Below, in pieces: positions 25,684 to 35,249 of a DNA stretch of 64,000 bases (the stretch's first letter is position 1; each line of letters begins with the position of its first letter). The DNA is from Rhizobacter sp. Root1238 (GTDB lineage Bacteria; Pseudomonadota; Gammaproteobacteria; Burkholderiales; Burkholderiaceae_C). The notes beneath the pieces were generated by a model. The model made no database searches. It saw nothing but the letters and a program-made list of their open reading frames with translations, and was not told the origin of the DNA. Position numbers and translations under genes: made by a program. The DNA is taken from contig NZ_LMDM01000002.1 in NCBI RefSeq assembly GCF_001425825.1, positions 166,833-230,832 of the forward strand. The letters are read 5' to 3'.

Positions 25684-26916
25684 ATGGACCCCGTCATCTT
25701 CATCCAGCAGCACCTGATCGACCCCGAGGTCTGCATCCGCTGCAACACCTGCGAGGAGACCTGCCCGGTCGATGCGATCACGCACGACGACCGCAACTAC
25801 GTCGTCGATCCGGCGATCTGCAACGGCTGCCAGGCCTGCGTGTCGCCATGCCCGACCGGCAGCATCGACCACTGGCACCCGGTGCCGAAGGCGGCGGCCT
25901 ATTCGGTCGAGGCGCAGTTCGGCTGGGACGAACTGCCGCCGAAGCAGGAGATGCCGGCGCTCGCGCAGCCGCTGGCCGACGCGGGTGCCGCGCCGGTCGA
26001 CGACGTGCCGCCGCAGGCGAACGCGGCGCTGTCGCCGTCGTCGGCGCGGCCGCCGTGGTCGGCCGCGCACCCGTACCTGAACCTGCACACGCTGAAGAAG
26101 CCGGTGCAGGCGACGGTGGCCGGCAACTTCCGGCTGACCGCGCCCGATGCCGAAGGCGACATCCACCACCTGGTGCTCGATTTCGGCACGCAGTTCTTCC
26201 CGCTGCTCGAAGGCCAGGCCATCGGCATCGCGCCGCCGGGGCTCGATGCGAGCGGCAAGCCGCACTACCTGCGCATGTACTCGGTCGCGAGCCCGCGCAG
26301 CGGCGAGCGCGAGGGCTACAACAACGTCTCGCTGACGGTGAAGCGGGTGACCAGCGATCACGACGGGCAGCCGGTGCGCGGCGTCGCGTCGAACTACCTG
26401 TGCGACCTGCGCAAGGGCGACACGGTGCAGGTCTGCGGCCCGTTCGGCGACCGCTTCCTGATGCCCAACCACGACGGGTCGAACCTGCTGATGATCTGCA
26501 CCGGCACCGGCGCGGCGCCGATGCGCGCGATGACCGAGCACCGGCGGCGCCTGATGGTCGCGGGCAAGCCGGTCTACGCGCGGCTGATGCTGTTCTTCGG
26601 CGCGCGGCGGCCCGAGGAGCTGCCGTACTTCGGGCCGTTGACCAAGCTGCCGGCGTCGTTCATCGACACCTCGCTCGCGTTCTCGCGCGTGCCGGGGCAG
26701 CCGCGGCGCTATGTGCAGGATCTGCTGCGCGAGCGCGCGGCCGATGTCGTCGACCTGCTGCGCGGCGACACCTGCCTCTACCTGTGCGGGCTGAAGGGGA
26801 TGGAGACCGGCGTGCTGGAAGCGCTGGCCGACGTGTGCGCGGCGGCGGGGCTCGATTGGCCGCTGCTGCACCGGCAACTGGTGGAGGAGGGGCGCTTCCA
26901 CGTGGAGACGTATTGA
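25684..26916 (+). CDS. boxA: Benzoyl-CoA 2,3-epoxidase, reductase subunit BoxA
   Basis: A 410-residue iron-sulfur flavoprotein that passes electrons from NADPH to BoxB. The N-terminus holds two [4Fe-4S] sets: C17, C20, C23, C27 and C46, C49, C52, C56. After a Pro/Ala-rich linker (about 95-130) comes a ferredoxin-NADP reductase part with the FAD motif [10 protein letters not shown], the nucleotide site [13 protein letters not shown] and the aromatic C-terminus ending in HVETY. It follows boxB after one base and is the last box gene. Confidence 0.95.
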   Translation: MDPVIFIQQHLIDPEVCIRCNTCEETCPVDAITHDDRNYVVDPAICNGCQACVSPCPTGSIDHWHPVPKAAAYSVEAQFGWDELPPKQEMPALAQPLADAGAAPVDDVPPQANAALSPSSARPPWSAAHPYLNLHTLKKPVQATVAGNFRLTAPDAEGDIHHLVLDFGTQFFPLLEGQAIGIAPPGLDASGKPHYLRMYSVASPRSGEREGYNNVSLTVKRVTSDHDGQPVRGVASNYLCDLRKGDTVQVCGPFGDRFLMPNHDGSNLLMICTGTGAAPMRAMTEHRRRLMVAGKPVYARLMLFFGARRPEELPYFGPLTKLPASFIDTSLAFSRVPGQPRRYVQDLLRERAADVVDLLRGDTCLYLCGLKGMETGVLEALADVCAAAGLDWPLLHRQLVEEGRFHVETY

Positions 26917-26940
26917 GGGGTAATCCCTGCTGTGCCGCGG

Positions 26941-26977
26941 CGTCGTTTGTTTAAGACTCATAACTGTTCAAGCTTCA
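26941..26977. promoter_or_regulatory. AT-rich promoter/operator patch before the hydroxycinnamate genes
   Basis: The 75-bp gap after boxA contains GTTTGTTTAAGACTCATAAC followed by TGTTCAAGCTTCAA, the only AT-rich stretch here. TTTAAG and TTCAAG repeats suggest regulator binding. It marks the likely start of a new transcription unit for the crotonase-fcs operon; the MarR-type regulator encoded at its end is the obvious candidate. No clear -35/-10 pair with normal spacing was found. Confidence 0.35.
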
Positions 26978-26990
26978 ACCGCCGCGCACC

Positions 26991-27758
26991 GTGACCCTGC
27001 TGTCCATCACCCATGAAGGTCCGGTCGCCCATGTGCGGCTCACCCGACCCGAGAAGCGCAACGCGCTGAACGACGCGCTGATCGCCGAGCTGCACCACAC
27101 GTTCGCCGCCTTCGACGCGAGCGTGCGCGCCGTCGTGCTGAGCGGCGAGGGCCCGCATTTCTGCGCCGGCCTGGACCTGTCCGAACTCGATGAACGCAGC
27201 GCCGCCGACGGCATCCTCCATTCGCGCTCGTGGCATGCGGCCTTCGAGCAGGTCCAGTTCGGCCGCGTGCCGGTGGTCGCGGTGCTGCACGGCGCGGTGG
27301 TCGGCGGCGGGCTTGAACTCGCGAGCGCCGCGCATCTCCGCGTCGCCGAGCGCAGCGCCTTCTATGGCCTGCCCGAAGGCCAGCGCGGCCTGTTCGTCGG
27401 CGGTGGCGGCTCGGCGCGCATCCCGCGGCTGATCGGCGTCGCCCGCATGAGCGACATGATGCTGACCGGTCGCGTGCACGATGCCGAGGAAGGCCAGCGC
27501 ATCGGGCTGTCGCAGTACCTGGTCGACGATGGGCAGGGCCTCGCGACCGCGTTCGAGCTGGCCCGCAAGATCGCATCCAACGCGCCGCTGTCGAACTTCG
27601 CGGTGATGCATGCGCTGCCGCGCATCGCCGAGCAGGGCCAGGCGGCCGGGCTGTTCACCGAATCGCTGATGGCCGCGATCGCGCAGGCCGACGACGCGGC
27701 CAAGCAGCGCATGCGCGCCTTCCTCGACGGCCAGGCCGGCAAGGTCGGCAGGACATGA
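26991..27758 (+). CDS. Enoyl-CoA hydratase/isomerase (crotonase) family protein
   Basis: A 255-residue crotonase. The oxyanion-hole regions HFCAGLDLSEL (about 56-66) and HGAVVGGGLELASAA are present, as are likely catalytic glutamates in GLELA and LPEGQRG. It starts at GTG 26991 with no visible ribosome site. The gene overlaps that of feruloyl-CoA synthase by four bases, so it should act on the CoA ester made by that enzyme, either as a hydratase or as a hydratase-lyase. It is shorter than and differs from classical 4-hydroxycinnamoyl-CoA hydratase-lyase (about 276 residues), so the exact reaction is not settled. Confidence 0.85.
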   Translation: MTLLSITHEGPVAHVRLTRPEKRNALNDALIAELHHTFAAFDASVRAVVLSGEGPHFCAGLDLSELDERSAADGILHSRSWHAAFEQVQFGRVPVVAVLHGAVVGGGLELASAAHLRVAERSAFYGLPEGQRGLFVGGGGSARIPRLIGVARMSDMMLTGRVHDAEEGQRIGLSQYLVDDGQGLATAFELARKIASNAPLSNFAVMHALPRIAEQGQAAGLFTESLMAAIAQADDAAKQRMRAFLDGQAGKVGRT

Positions 27759-29611
27759 GCGCGGCGCTGCCACGCTATCGTCCGGTGGCGCTGGGCGGCT
27801 CGCTCACCGCACGCTTCACGCCGGGCGACGACGGCAGCCTGTGGATCGAATCGACCGAGCCGCTGCAAGCGCATCCGCTGCGGCTGACCGATCGATTGCA
27901 GCATTGGGCCGCGAAGGCGCCCGAGCGCACGCTGGCCGCCAAGCGCGATGCCACCGGCACCTGGCGCCGCCTGAGCTACCGCGACGCGGTGCACGGCGCG
28001 CGCAGCATCGCGCAGGCGTTCCTCGACCTCGGGCTCGGCCCGGAGCGGCCGCTCGCGATCCTCTCCGACAACGACCTCGAGCACCTGCTGCTGACGCTCG
28101 GCGCGATGTGGGCCGGCGTGCCCTGTGCGCCGGTCTCGCCGGCGTACTCGCTGCTGTCGCAGGACCATGCGAAGCTGCGCCACATCCTCGGCCTGCTGAC
28201 GCCGGGGCTGGTGTTCGCCGCGAACGGCCCGGCCTACGCGCGGGCGATCGACGCCGCGCTGCCGCATGGCACGCCGCTCGCGCTCGCCAGCGGCGCGGTC
28301 GAGGGCCGCCACGCGCTGCACTTCGCCGACCTGCTCGCGACCACGCCCACCGACGCGGTCGATGAGGCCCATGCCCGCGTCGGCCCCGACACCATCGCGA
28401 AGATCCTGTTCACCTCCGGCTCGACGCAGGCGCCCAAGGGCGTGATCAACACGCAGCGCATGCTGTGCAGCAACCAGCAGATGATCCTGCAGTGCTTCCC
28501 GTGCCTGGGCGAGACGCCGCCGGTGCTGGTCGACTGGCTGCCGTGGAACCACACCTTCGGCGGCAACCACAACGTCGGGCTGACGGTCTGGAACGGCGGC
28601 ACGCTGTACATCGACGACGGCAAGCCGACGCCGGCGCTGATCGGCCAGACGCTGCGCAACCTGCGCGAGATCGCACCCACCGTCTACTTCAACGTGCCGA
28701 AGGGCTTCGAGGAGATCGCCAACGCGCTGGAGCACGACGCTGCCTTGCGCGACATGCTGTTCAGCCGCGTGCAGATGTTCTTCTTCGCCGGTGCCGGGCT
28801 GTCTCAGCCGGTGTGGGACCAGCTCGACCGGCTGGCCGAAGCCACCTGCGGCGAGCGCATCCGCATGCTGACGGGCCTGGGCATGACCGAGACCGCGCCG
28901 TTCGCGATCTGCGCCAATGGCGACGACGTGCGCTCCGGCCACATCGGCCTGCCGGCCCCCGGCATCGCGTTGAAGCTGGTGCCGAGCGGCGACAAGACCG
29001 AGCTGCGCTACCGCGGCCCGAATGTCACGCCGGGCTACTGGCGGCTGGCATCGGCCGGACACCTTGACGACGACGGTTTTTACGCCAGCGGCGATGCGGT
29101 GCGCCTGGTCGATCCGGCCGACCCGCAGCGCGGCCTCGCGTTCGACGGCCGCATCGCCGAGGACTTCAAGCTCGCGACCGGCACCTTCGTGTCGGTCGGC
29201 CCGTTGCGCGCGCGGGCCATCACGGCCGGCGACCCCTGCGTGCAGGACGTGGTCGTCACCGGGCTGAACCGCAGCGAGATCGGCCTGCTGGTGTTTCCGC
29301 GCGCCGACCGCTGCCGCGCGCTCGCCGGCCTCGCGGCCGATGCGTCGCTGGCCGAGGTGCTGGCCGCGGCGCCGGTGCGCGCGTTCTTCCAGCGCTGGAT
29401 CGACCTGCTGCACGACGCCGGCACCGGCAGCGCGACGCGCGTCGCGCGCGCGCTGCTGCTGGCCGAGCCGCCGGCGATCGACCGTGGTGAAGTCACCGAC
29501 AAGGGATCGATCAACCAGCGCGCGGTGCTGGCCTGCCGGGCCGCGCTCGTCGAGCAGCTGCACGACGGCAGCGCGCCCGGCCTGTTCCTTCCGGGCAGCC
29601 GATCGGCATGA
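27755..29611 (+). CDS. fcs: Feruloyl-CoA synthase / hydroxycinnamate-CoA ligase
   Basis: A 618-residue acyl-adenylate enzyme that activates ferulate or p-coumarate to the CoA ester. The AMP motif LFTSGSTQAPKGVINTQRML (about 210-230) with INTQRML is typical of the feruloyl-CoA synthase branch; the usual STG-x-PKG is STQAPKG here. Other features are DWLPWNHTFGGNHN, the GLGMTETAP motif, and a C-terminus TDKGSINQRAVL with the catalytic lysine region. Length matches the branch. It overlaps the crotonase gene upstream and the thioesterase gene downstream by four bases each. Confidence 0.9.
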   Translation: MSAALPRYRPVALGGSLTARFTPGDDGSLWIESTEPLQAHPLRLTDRLQHWAAKAPERTLAAKRDATGTWRRLSYRDAVHGARSIAQAFLDLGLGPERPLAILSDNDLEHLLLTLGAMWAGVPCAPVSPAYSLLSQDHAKLRHILGLLTPGLVFAANGPAYARAIDAALPHGTPLALASGAVEGRHALHFADLLATTPTDAVDEAHARVGPDTIAKILFTSGSTQAPKGVINTQRMLCSNQQMILQCFPCLGETPPVLVDWLPWNHTFGGNHNVGLTVWNGGTLYIDDGKPTPALIGQTLRNLREIAPTVYFNVPKGFEEIANALEHDAALRDMLFSRVQMFFFAGAGLSQPVWDQLDRLAEATCGERIRMLTGLGMTETAPFAICANGDDVRSGHIGLPAPGIALKLVPSGDKTELRYRGPNVTPGYWRLASAGHLDDDGFYASGDAVRLVDPADPQRGLAFDGRIAEDFKLATGTFVSVGPLRARAITAGDPCVQDVVVTGLNRSEIGLLVFPRADRCRALAGLAADASLAEVLAAAPVRAFFQRWIDLLHDAGTGSATRVARALLLAEPPAIDRGEVTDKGSINQRAVLACRAALVEQLHDGSAPGLFLPGSRSA

Positions 29612-30060
29612 GCGACTCCCGCACCACCACGCACACCGTCGCCGTGAACTTCGGCGACTGCGACCCGGCCGGCATCGTCTTCTTCCCGAACTTCTCGCGC
29701 TGGATGGACGCGGCCTCGCTGTCGTTCTTCATGCAGTGCGGCGTGCCGCCATGGCGCGAGCTGGAGCGCACGCGCGGCATCGTCGGCACGCCGCTGCTGG
29801 AGATCCACACCCGCTTCCTGCAGTCGGTCACCTATGGCGAGACGATCACGATCGAGACCTGCGTCGACGAATGGCGCGGCAAGGTCTTCGTGCAGCTCCA
29901 CCGCGTGCTGCGCGACGGCGAGCTGGTCTGCGAAGGCCGCGAGACGCGCATCTTCGTGACCCGCGACGTCACCGGAAAACTGAAGTCCATCGCGGTGCCG
30001 GACGACATCCGCGCGCTGTGTCGACAAGCATCACGACCCCGAACGGAGACCACCCCATGA
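29608..30060 (+). CDS. 4-hydroxybenzoyl-CoA thioesterase-like hotdog protein
   Basis: A 150-residue hotdog-fold thioesterase. The active-site helix reads FGDCDPAGIVFFPNFSRW (15-32) with the catalytic Asp in D-C-D-P-A-G, the pattern of the 4-hydroxybenzoyl-CoA thioesterase/YbgC group. In this operon it could release 4-hydroxybenzoate or vanillate from CoA after side-chain shortening, feeding the PobA/PcaHG route in the same window. The start and stop overlap its neighbours by four bases (ATGA). Confidence 0.85.
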   Translation: MSDSRTTTHTVAVNFGDCDPAGIVFFPNFSRWMDAASLSFFMQCGVPPWRELERTRGIVGTPLLEIHTRFLQSVTYGETITIETCVDEWRGKVFVQLHRVLRDGELVCEGRETRIFVTRDVTGKLKSIAVPDDIRALCRQASRPRTETTP

Positions 30061-31196
30061 AGCACCTGAAGACCTGGCTGGCCACGGCTGCCTTGGCCGC
30101 AATCGCGGCGGGCGCGCAGGCCGACGTGACGATCGGCGTCAGCGTCCCGCTGACCGGCCCGACCTCGGCGCTCGGCATCCCGTGCAAGAACGGCATCAGC
30201 CTGTGGCCGGCCACGATCGCCGGCGAGAAGCTGAACGTGATCGTGCTCGACGACGCGACCGACCCGACCGTCGGCGTGAAGAACGCGCGCCGCTTCGTCA
30301 CCGAAGACAAGGTCGACATCATCGTCGGCTCGGCGGCCACGCCGATCGCGATCGCGATGTCCGACGTCGCAGCCGAGGCGCAGACGGTGCAGCTGGCGCT
30401 GTCGCCGATCCCGCTGCCCGAAGGCAAGGGCGCGTGGACCTTCAGGCTGCCGCAGTCGACCGCGGTGATGTCGATCCCGATCGTCGAGCACTGGAAGAAG
30501 ACCGGCGCCAAGACCTTCGGCTTCGTCGGCTATGCCGATGCGTACGGCGAGGCCTGGTTGAAGGACATCACCGCGCAGGCCACCGCGGCCGGCATCAAGA
30601 ACGTCGGCGTCGAGCGCTTCGCGCGGGCCGACACCAGCATCACCGGCCAGGCGCTGAAGCTGGTTGGCGCGAACCCGGATGCGATCCTGATCGCCGCATC
30701 GGGCAGCGGCGCGGCGATGCCGCACAAGGGCCTGGTCGAGCGCGGCTACCCGAAGGGGAAGATCTACCAGACGCACGGCGCGGCCACGCTGGACCTGATC
30801 CGCGTCGGCGGCAAGGACGTCGAAGGCTCGTTCGTCTCGTCGGGCCCGGCGCTGGTGGCGCCGAAGCTGCCCGACAGCAACCCGAGCAAGGCGCTCGGCG
30901 TGCGCTTCATCGAGCAGTACGAGAAGGCGTTCGGGCCGAAGAGCGCGAACCAGTTCGGCGCGCATGCGTTCGACGCCGCGATCGTGCTCGAGAAGATCAT
31001 TCCGATGGCGCTGAAGAAGGCGAAGCCGGGCACGAAGGAATTCCGCGCCGCGCTGAAGGAGGCGCTGGAGACGGCCGGCCGCATTCCGATGTCGCAGGGC
31101 GTGCTGAACTACACCGCGACCGACCACTTCGGCTTCACGCCCGACACCGGCGTGCTGCTGAAGGTCGTCAACGGCGACTGGGACGTCGTCAAGTGA
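30057..31196 (+). CDS. Periplasmic binding protein of the Liv family, probably for hydroxycinnamates (CouP-like)
   Basis: A 379-residue binding protein with a signal peptide (MKHLKTWLATAALAAIAAGAQA) and a type I periplasmic fold starting ADVTIGVSVPLTGPTSALG. Its gene overlaps that of the thioesterase. The set of CoA ligase, crotonase, Liv-type transporter and MarR regulator corresponds to the cou locus of Rhodopseudomonas palustris, where CouP binds p-coumarate and related acids. The substrate is inferred from this context. Confidence 0.85.
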   Translation: MKHLKTWLATAALAAIAAGAQADVTIGVSVPLTGPTSALGIPCKNGISLWPATIAGEKLNVIVLDDATDPTVGVKNARRFVTEDKVDIIVGSAATPIAIAMSDVAAEAQTVQLALSPIPLPEGKGAWTFRLPQSTAVMSIPIVEHWKKTGAKTFGFVGYADAYGEAWLKDITAQATAAGIKNVGVERFARADTSITGQALKLVGANPDAILIAASGSGAAMPHKGLVERGYPKGKIYQTHGAATLDLIRVGGKDVEGSFVSSGPALVAPKLPDSNPSKALGVRFIEQYEKAFGPKSANQFGAHAFDAAIVLEKIIPMALKKAKPGTKEFRAALKEALETAGRIPMSQGVLNYTATDHFGFTPDTGVLLKVVNGDWDVVK

Positions 31197-31216
31197 TCGG
31201 CTGACGCGCCGCTCGC

Positions 31217-32254
31217 ATGGACCTCTCGATCGCGGGCATCCTGCTGCTCGACGGCGCGACCAGCGGTGCGGTCTACGCGCTGCTGGCGCTCGCGCTGGTG
31301 CTGGTGTTCGCGGTCACGCGGGTGATCTTCATCCCGCAGGGCGAGTTCGTCGCCTACGGTGCGCTGACGCTCGCGATGCTGCAGATGGGCAAGCTGCCCG
31401 GCACCGTGTGGCTGCTCGGGATCCTGGCCCTGCTGGCCGCGCTGCGCGATGCGTTCGGCGCGCTGCGTGAAGGCAGGCCCGCCGGCCGCATCGCACGCGA
31501 TGCCGCGCTGTCGCTCGCCTTGCCGGCCGCGGTGAGCCTGCTCGCGCTGTGGGCCGCACCGCGCCAGCTGCCGCTGCTGCTGCAAAGCCTGCTGACGCTC
31601 GCGATCGTCACGCCGCTCGGCCCGCTGGTCTACCGGCTGGCGTACCGGCCACTGGCCGATGCATCGGTGCTGGTGCTGCTGATCGTCTCGGTCGGCGTGC
31701 ATTTCGCGCTGACCGGGCTGGGCCTGCTGTTCTTCGGCGCCGAGGGCTTTCGCAACCCGAGCTTCTGGGACGAGCGCTTCCAGGCCGGGCCGCTGACGCT
31801 GTCGGGGCAGGCGATGATCATCTTCCTCGTCTCGGCCGCGCTGATCGTCGGGCTGTGGCTGTTCTTCGGCCGCACGCTGCGCGGCAAGGCGTTGCGGGCG
31901 ACCGCGGTGAACCGGCTCGGCGCGCGGCTGATGGGCATCTCGACGGAAGGCGCCGGACGCTGGAGCATGGGTCTCGCCGCCTTCATCGGCGCGCTGTCGG
32001 GCCTGCTGATCGGGCCGACCACGACGATGTTCTACGACACCGGCTTCCTGATCGGGCTGAAGGGCTTCGTCGCGGCGATCTTCGGCGGGCTCGCGAGCTA
32101 CCCGGGCGCCGCAGCCGGCGCGCTGTTCGTCGGCTGGCTCGAATCGTTCGGCTCGTTCTGGGCCAGCGCCTGGAAGGAGGTGATCGTCTTCACGATGATC
32201 CTGCCGGTGCTGCTGTGGCGCAGCTTCACGCACGGCGCGCCCGATGACGAGTAG
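31217..32254 (+). CDS. livH: Hydroxycinnamate-type ABC transporter permease, LivH type
   Basis: A 345-residue permease, longer than the usual 290 because of an added hydrophobic region near 70-130 that contains a charged loop ([19 protein letters not shown]). The family phrase [13 protein letters not shown] and the C-terminal [27 protein letters not shown] are present. Its stop overlaps the start of the permease-ATPase fusion by 11 bases. Confidence 0.88.
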   Translation: MDLSIAGILLLDGATSGAVYALLALALVLVFAVTRVIFIPQGEFVAYGALTLAMLQMGKLPGTVWLLGILALLAALRDAFGALREGRPAGRIARDAALSLALPAAVSLLALWAAPRQLPLLLQSLLTLAIVTPLGPLVYRLAYRPLADASVLVLLIVSVGVHFALTGLGLLFFGAEGFRNPSFWDERFQAGPLTLSGQAMIIFLVSAALIVGLWLFFGRTLRGKALRATAVNRLGARLMGISTEGAGRWSMGLAAFIGALSGLLIGPTTTMFYDTGFLIGLKGFVAAIFGGLASYPGAAAGALFVGWLESFGSFWASAWKEVIVFTMILPVLLWRSFTHGAPDDE

Positions 32255-34010
32255 GCGCTGGTTCCTCGTCGCGTTCACCGCCGTGCTGGCGCTGCTGCCG
32301 CAGCTGCCGGTGCCGGAGTTCTGGATCACGCAGCTGAACTACATCGGGCTGTATGCGCTGGTCGTGATCGGCCTGGTGCTGCTGACCGGCATCGCCGGGC
32401 TGACGTCGTTCGGCCAGGCCGCGTTCGTCGGCATTGGCGCCTACAGCAGTGCGTGGCTGACGCTGAACCTCGGGCTGTCGCCGTGGCTCGCGGTGTTCGG
32501 CGGGCTCGCGCTGACGGCGCTCGCGGCGCTGCTGCTCGGCTGGATCACGCTGCGCATGTCGGGCCACTACCTGCCGCTCGCGACCATCGCATGGTGCCTG
32601 AGCCTGTACTACCTGTTCGGCAACCTGGAGGCGCTCGGCCGCTACGACGGCCTGCTTGGCATCGCGCCGCTGAGCGTCTTCGGCCTGCCGCTGAACACCG
32701 GCCGCAGCTTCTTCTACCTGCTGTGGGCGCTGGTGCTGCTGGCGGCGCTGGCCGCGACGCAGCTGCTCGATTCGCGCAGCGGCCGCGCGCTGCGGGCGCT
32801 GAAGAGCGGCAGCACGATGCCCGAGGCGATGGGCATCGACACCTTCCGCGCCAAGGTCACGGTGTTCGTGCTGGCTGCGTTGCTGGCCGGCGTGTCGGGC
32901 TGGCTGTTCGCGCATTTCCAGCGCAGCGTCAATCCGTCGCCCTTCGGGCTGAAGATGGGCATCGAGTACCTGTTCATGGCGGTGATCGGCGGGGTCGGCC
33001 AGGTGTGGGGGGCGCTCGCCGGTGCGGCGGTCGTCAAGCTGCTGGAAGACCAGCTGCAGGTGCTGCTGCCGCGGCTGCTCGGCGGCAGCGGCAGCTACGA
33101 GGTGATCGTGTTCGGCGTGCTGCTGGTGGTGGTGCTGCAGTACGCGCGCGACGGGCTGTGGGCGGCGGTCGTCGCGCGCCTGCCGCGGCGCGCGCGGCGC
33201 CGCGACTGGGCCGATGCGGCGCCGCTGCCCGAGGCCGCGCGTCCGCCGCACGGCGAGCTGGTGCTGGACGTGCACTCGGTGCGCAAGGAATTCGGCGGGC
33301 TGGTCGCGGTGAACGACGTCAGCTTCCAGGTGCGGGCCGGCGAGATCGTCGGGCTGATCGGGCCGAACGGCGCCGGCAAGTCGACCACCTTCAACCTGGT
33401 CAGCGGCGTGCTGCCGCTGACGAGCGGCGAGGTGCGGCTGCGCGGCGAGCGCATCGACGGGCTGCCGTCGCGCGGCATCGCGCGGCGCGGGGTGTCGCGC
33501 ACCTTCCAGCACGTGAAGATGGTGCCGGAGATGACGGTGCTCGAGAACGTCGCGCTCGGCGCGCACCGGCGCGGGCGGCGCGGCGTGCTGCCGGCGATGC
33601 TGCGGCTGGAGCGCGACGAGGAGCGCCGCCTGCTGCGCGAGGCCGAGCGGCAGCTGCAGCGCGTCGGCATGGCCGACCGCATGGACGAGTTGGCCGGCAA
33701 CCTGGCGCTCGGCCCGCAGCGTCTGATGGAGATCGCCCGCGCGCTGAGCGCCGACCCGTCGCTGCTGCTGCTCGACGAGCCGGCGGCCGGGCTGCGCCAC
33801 CAGGAGAAGCGCGCACTGGCCGAGGTGCTGCGGCAACTGCGCGCCGAGGGGCTGTCGATCCTGCTGGTAGAACACGACATGGACCTGGTGATGGACGTCA
33901 GCGACCGCATCGTCGTGATGGAGTTCGGCATGCAGCTGATGCAGGGCACGCCGTCCGAGGTGCAGGCGAGCGCGGCGGTGCGGGCGGCGTACCTGGGGAC
34001 GGAGCACTGA
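32244..34010 (+). CDS. Fused LivM permease and LivG ATPase
   Basis: A 588-residue fusion. Residues 1-310 form a LivM permease ([35 protein letters not shown]). A basic linker ([11 protein letters not shown], about 312-322) leads to a LivG-type ATPase with Walker [10 protein letters not shown], signature [15 protein letters not shown], Walker [12 protein letters not shown] and switch [11 protein letters not shown]. The signature lacks the usual L-S-G-G, having L-G-P, as in several LivG proteins. Such fusions remove the need for separate assembly of the two chains; the other two Liv systems in this window have unfused subunits. Confidence 0.92.
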   Translation: MTSRRWFLVAFTAVLALLPQLPVPEFWITQLNYIGLYALVVIGLVLLTGIAGLTSFGQAAFVGIGAYSSAWLTLNLGLSPWLAVFGGLALTALAALLLGWITLRMSGHYLPLATIAWCLSLYYLFGNLEALGRYDGLLGIAPLSVFGLPLNTGRSFFYLLWALVLLAALAATQLLDSRSGRALRALKSGSTMPEAMGIDTFRAKVTVFVLAALLAGVSGWLFAHFQRSVNPSPFGLKMGIEYLFMAVIGGVGQVWGALAGAAVVKLLEDQLQVLLPRLLGGSGSYEVIVFGVLLVVVLQYARDGLWAAVVARLPRRARRRDWADAAPLPEAARPPHGELVLDVHSVRKEFGGLVAVNDVSFQVRAGEIVGLIGPNGAGKSTTFNLVSGVLPLTSGEVRLRGERIDGLPSRGIARRGVSRTFQHVKMVPEMTVLENVALGAHRRGRRGVLPAMLRLERDEERRLLREAERQLQRVGMADRMDELAGNLALGPQRLMEIARALSADPSLLLLDEPAAGLRHQEKRALAEVLRQLRAEGLSILLVEHDMDLVMDVSDRIVVMEFGMQLMQGTPSEVQASAAVRAAYLGTEH

Positions 34011-34011
34011 A

Positions 34012-34809
34012 TTGACACCGCAGCACACTCCTGCTCCGCTCACCCTGAGCCTGTCGAAGGGTCGGGCTGAGCCTGTCGAAGCCCTCGAAGTCAGCGAGCT
34101 CCACGCCGGCTACGGCCGCGCCGAGGTGCTGCGCGGCATTCACCTGCAAGCCGCCGCCGGCAGCGTCGTCACCGTGATCGGCCCGAACGGCGCCGGCAAG
34201 TCGACGCTGCTGAACGCGCTGATGGGCGTGCTGCCGTCGCGCGGTGCGATCCGCTGGCAGGGCGCGGCGATCGATGCGTTGCCGCTCGAAGCGCGCGTCG
34301 ACCGCGGCATCGCCCTGGTCCCCGAGACCCGCGCGCTGTTCGGCAGCATGCCGGTCGAAGACAACCTGCGGCTCGGCGCCTGGCGCCTGCGAGGGCGCGG
34401 CCCTCAAGCGGCGCGCGATGCGATGGAGCGGGTGTTCGCACTGTTCCCGCGCCTGCACGAGCGGCGCGGCCAGCTCGCCGGCACGCTGTCGGGCGGCGAG
34501 CGGCAGATGCTGGCGGTCGGCCGCGCGCTGATGGGCGAGCCGTCGCTGCTGATGCTCGACGAGCCGAGCCTCGGCCTCGCGCCGCTGGTGGTGCGCGAGA
34601 TCTTCCGCACGATCGCCGCGTTGCGTGCGACCGGCGTGACGATCCTGCTGGTCGAACAGAACGCGCGCGCTGCGCTGGAGGTGGCCGACCACGCCTATGT
34701 GCTGGAGATGGGCGAAATCGTGCTGCAAGGCCCGGCGGCGGCGCTGGCACGCGATGCCCGCGTGATCGACACCTACCTCGGCGCGGCGCGTTCCGCCGCG
34801 CCACGCTGA
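34012..34809 (+). CDS. livF: Hydroxycinnamate-type ABC transporter ATPase, LivF type
   Basis: A 265-residue ABC ATPase. Walker A is GPNGAGKST, the signature LSGGERQMLAVGRAL, Walker B LLMLDEPSLGLAP and the switch LLVEQNAR. It opens with TTG 34012, one base after the previous stop, and the first 25 residues are encoded by two copies of a palindromic repeat (LTLSLSKGRAEPVEA), so the native N-terminus has probably been replaced; no in-frame ATG lies between the repeat and the conserved VSELHAGYG. The MarR gene follows after 2 bp. Confidence 0.88.
   Translation: MTPQHTPAPLTLSLSKGRAEPVEALEVSELHAGYGRAEVLRGIHLQAAAGSVVTVIGPNGAGKSTLLNALMGVLPSRGAIRWQGAAIDALPLEARVDRGIALVPETRALFGSMPVEDNLRLGAWRLRGRGPQAARDAMERVFALFPRLHERRGQLAGTLSGGERQMLAVGRALMGEPSLLMLDEPSLGLAPLVVREIFRTIAALRATGVTILLVEQNARAALEVADHAYVLEMGEIVLQGPAAALARDARVIDTYLGAARSAAPR
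34042..34084. repeat. Two palindromic repeats with fixed loop GAGCCTGTCGA, inside the livF reading frame
   Basis: ACCCT-GAGCCTGTCGA-AGGGT (34042-34062) and GGGCT-GAGCCTGTCGA-AGCCC (34064-34084). The loop is identical to the copy at 24214-24234 while the arms differ but stay complementary. The pair is translated in frame as LSLSKGRAEPVEA at the start of livF. Confidence 0.8.
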
Positions 34810-34811
34810 CC

Positions 34812-35249
34812 GTGGACGCCCTCGACAGCTCGCGCCTGGAGCACTTGGTCGGCTATGCGGCGACCCGCGCCTCGGTGCAGCTGAAGCGGTCGTTCGTGCG
34901 CCACCTGGGGCCGCTGTCGCTGAAGGCCGTCGAGTTCTCGATCCTGGTGCTGGTCGCGGCCAACGAGCGGGTGAACCAGAAGCAGCTGGGCCAGGCGCTC
35001 GACGTCTCGCCGCCGAACATGGCGGTCACGCTGGACCGGATGGTCGAGCGCGGCTGGGTGTTGCGGGTGCGCTGCAGCGAAGACCGGCGCTCGCAGCGCA
35101 TCGAGCTGACGCCGGCCGGGCGGACGCTGGCGGCGCGGGCCGAGAAGATCGCCGCGACGATGGAGGATGCCGCGTTGCAGGCCTTGGCGCCGCGTGAGCG
35201 TGCGACGCTGATCAAGCTGCTGATGCGCGTCGCGGCAGGCGCCGGCTAG
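34812..35249 (+). CDS. MarR-family regulator of the hydroxycinnamate operon (CouR-like)
   Basis: A 145-residue winged-helix regulator beginning at GTG 34812. The helix-turn-helix region KQLGQALDVSPPNMAVTLDRMVERGWV and the wing CSEDRRSQRIELTPAGR are typical of MarR. It is the last gene of the operon, 2 bp after livF. In the cou system the MarR protein CouR represses the operon and is released by p-coumaroyl-CoA; the same control is likely here but is inferred. The 3' end overlaps the convergent next gene by four bases. Confidence 0.88.
   Translation: MDALDSSRLEHLVGYAATRASVQLKRSFVRHLGPLSLKAVEFSILVLVAANERVNQKQLGQALDVSPPNMAVTLDRMVERGWVLRVRCSEDRRSQRIELTPAGRTLAARAEKIAATMEDAALQALAPRERATLIKLLMRVAAGAG

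Noticed and set aside
31217-32254. Frameshift in the long LivH of the hydroxycinnamate operon
   Set aside because: The extra 50 residues are in frame, hydrophobic with one charged loop, and the rest of the permease is uninterrupted, so it is a longer form rather than an error.
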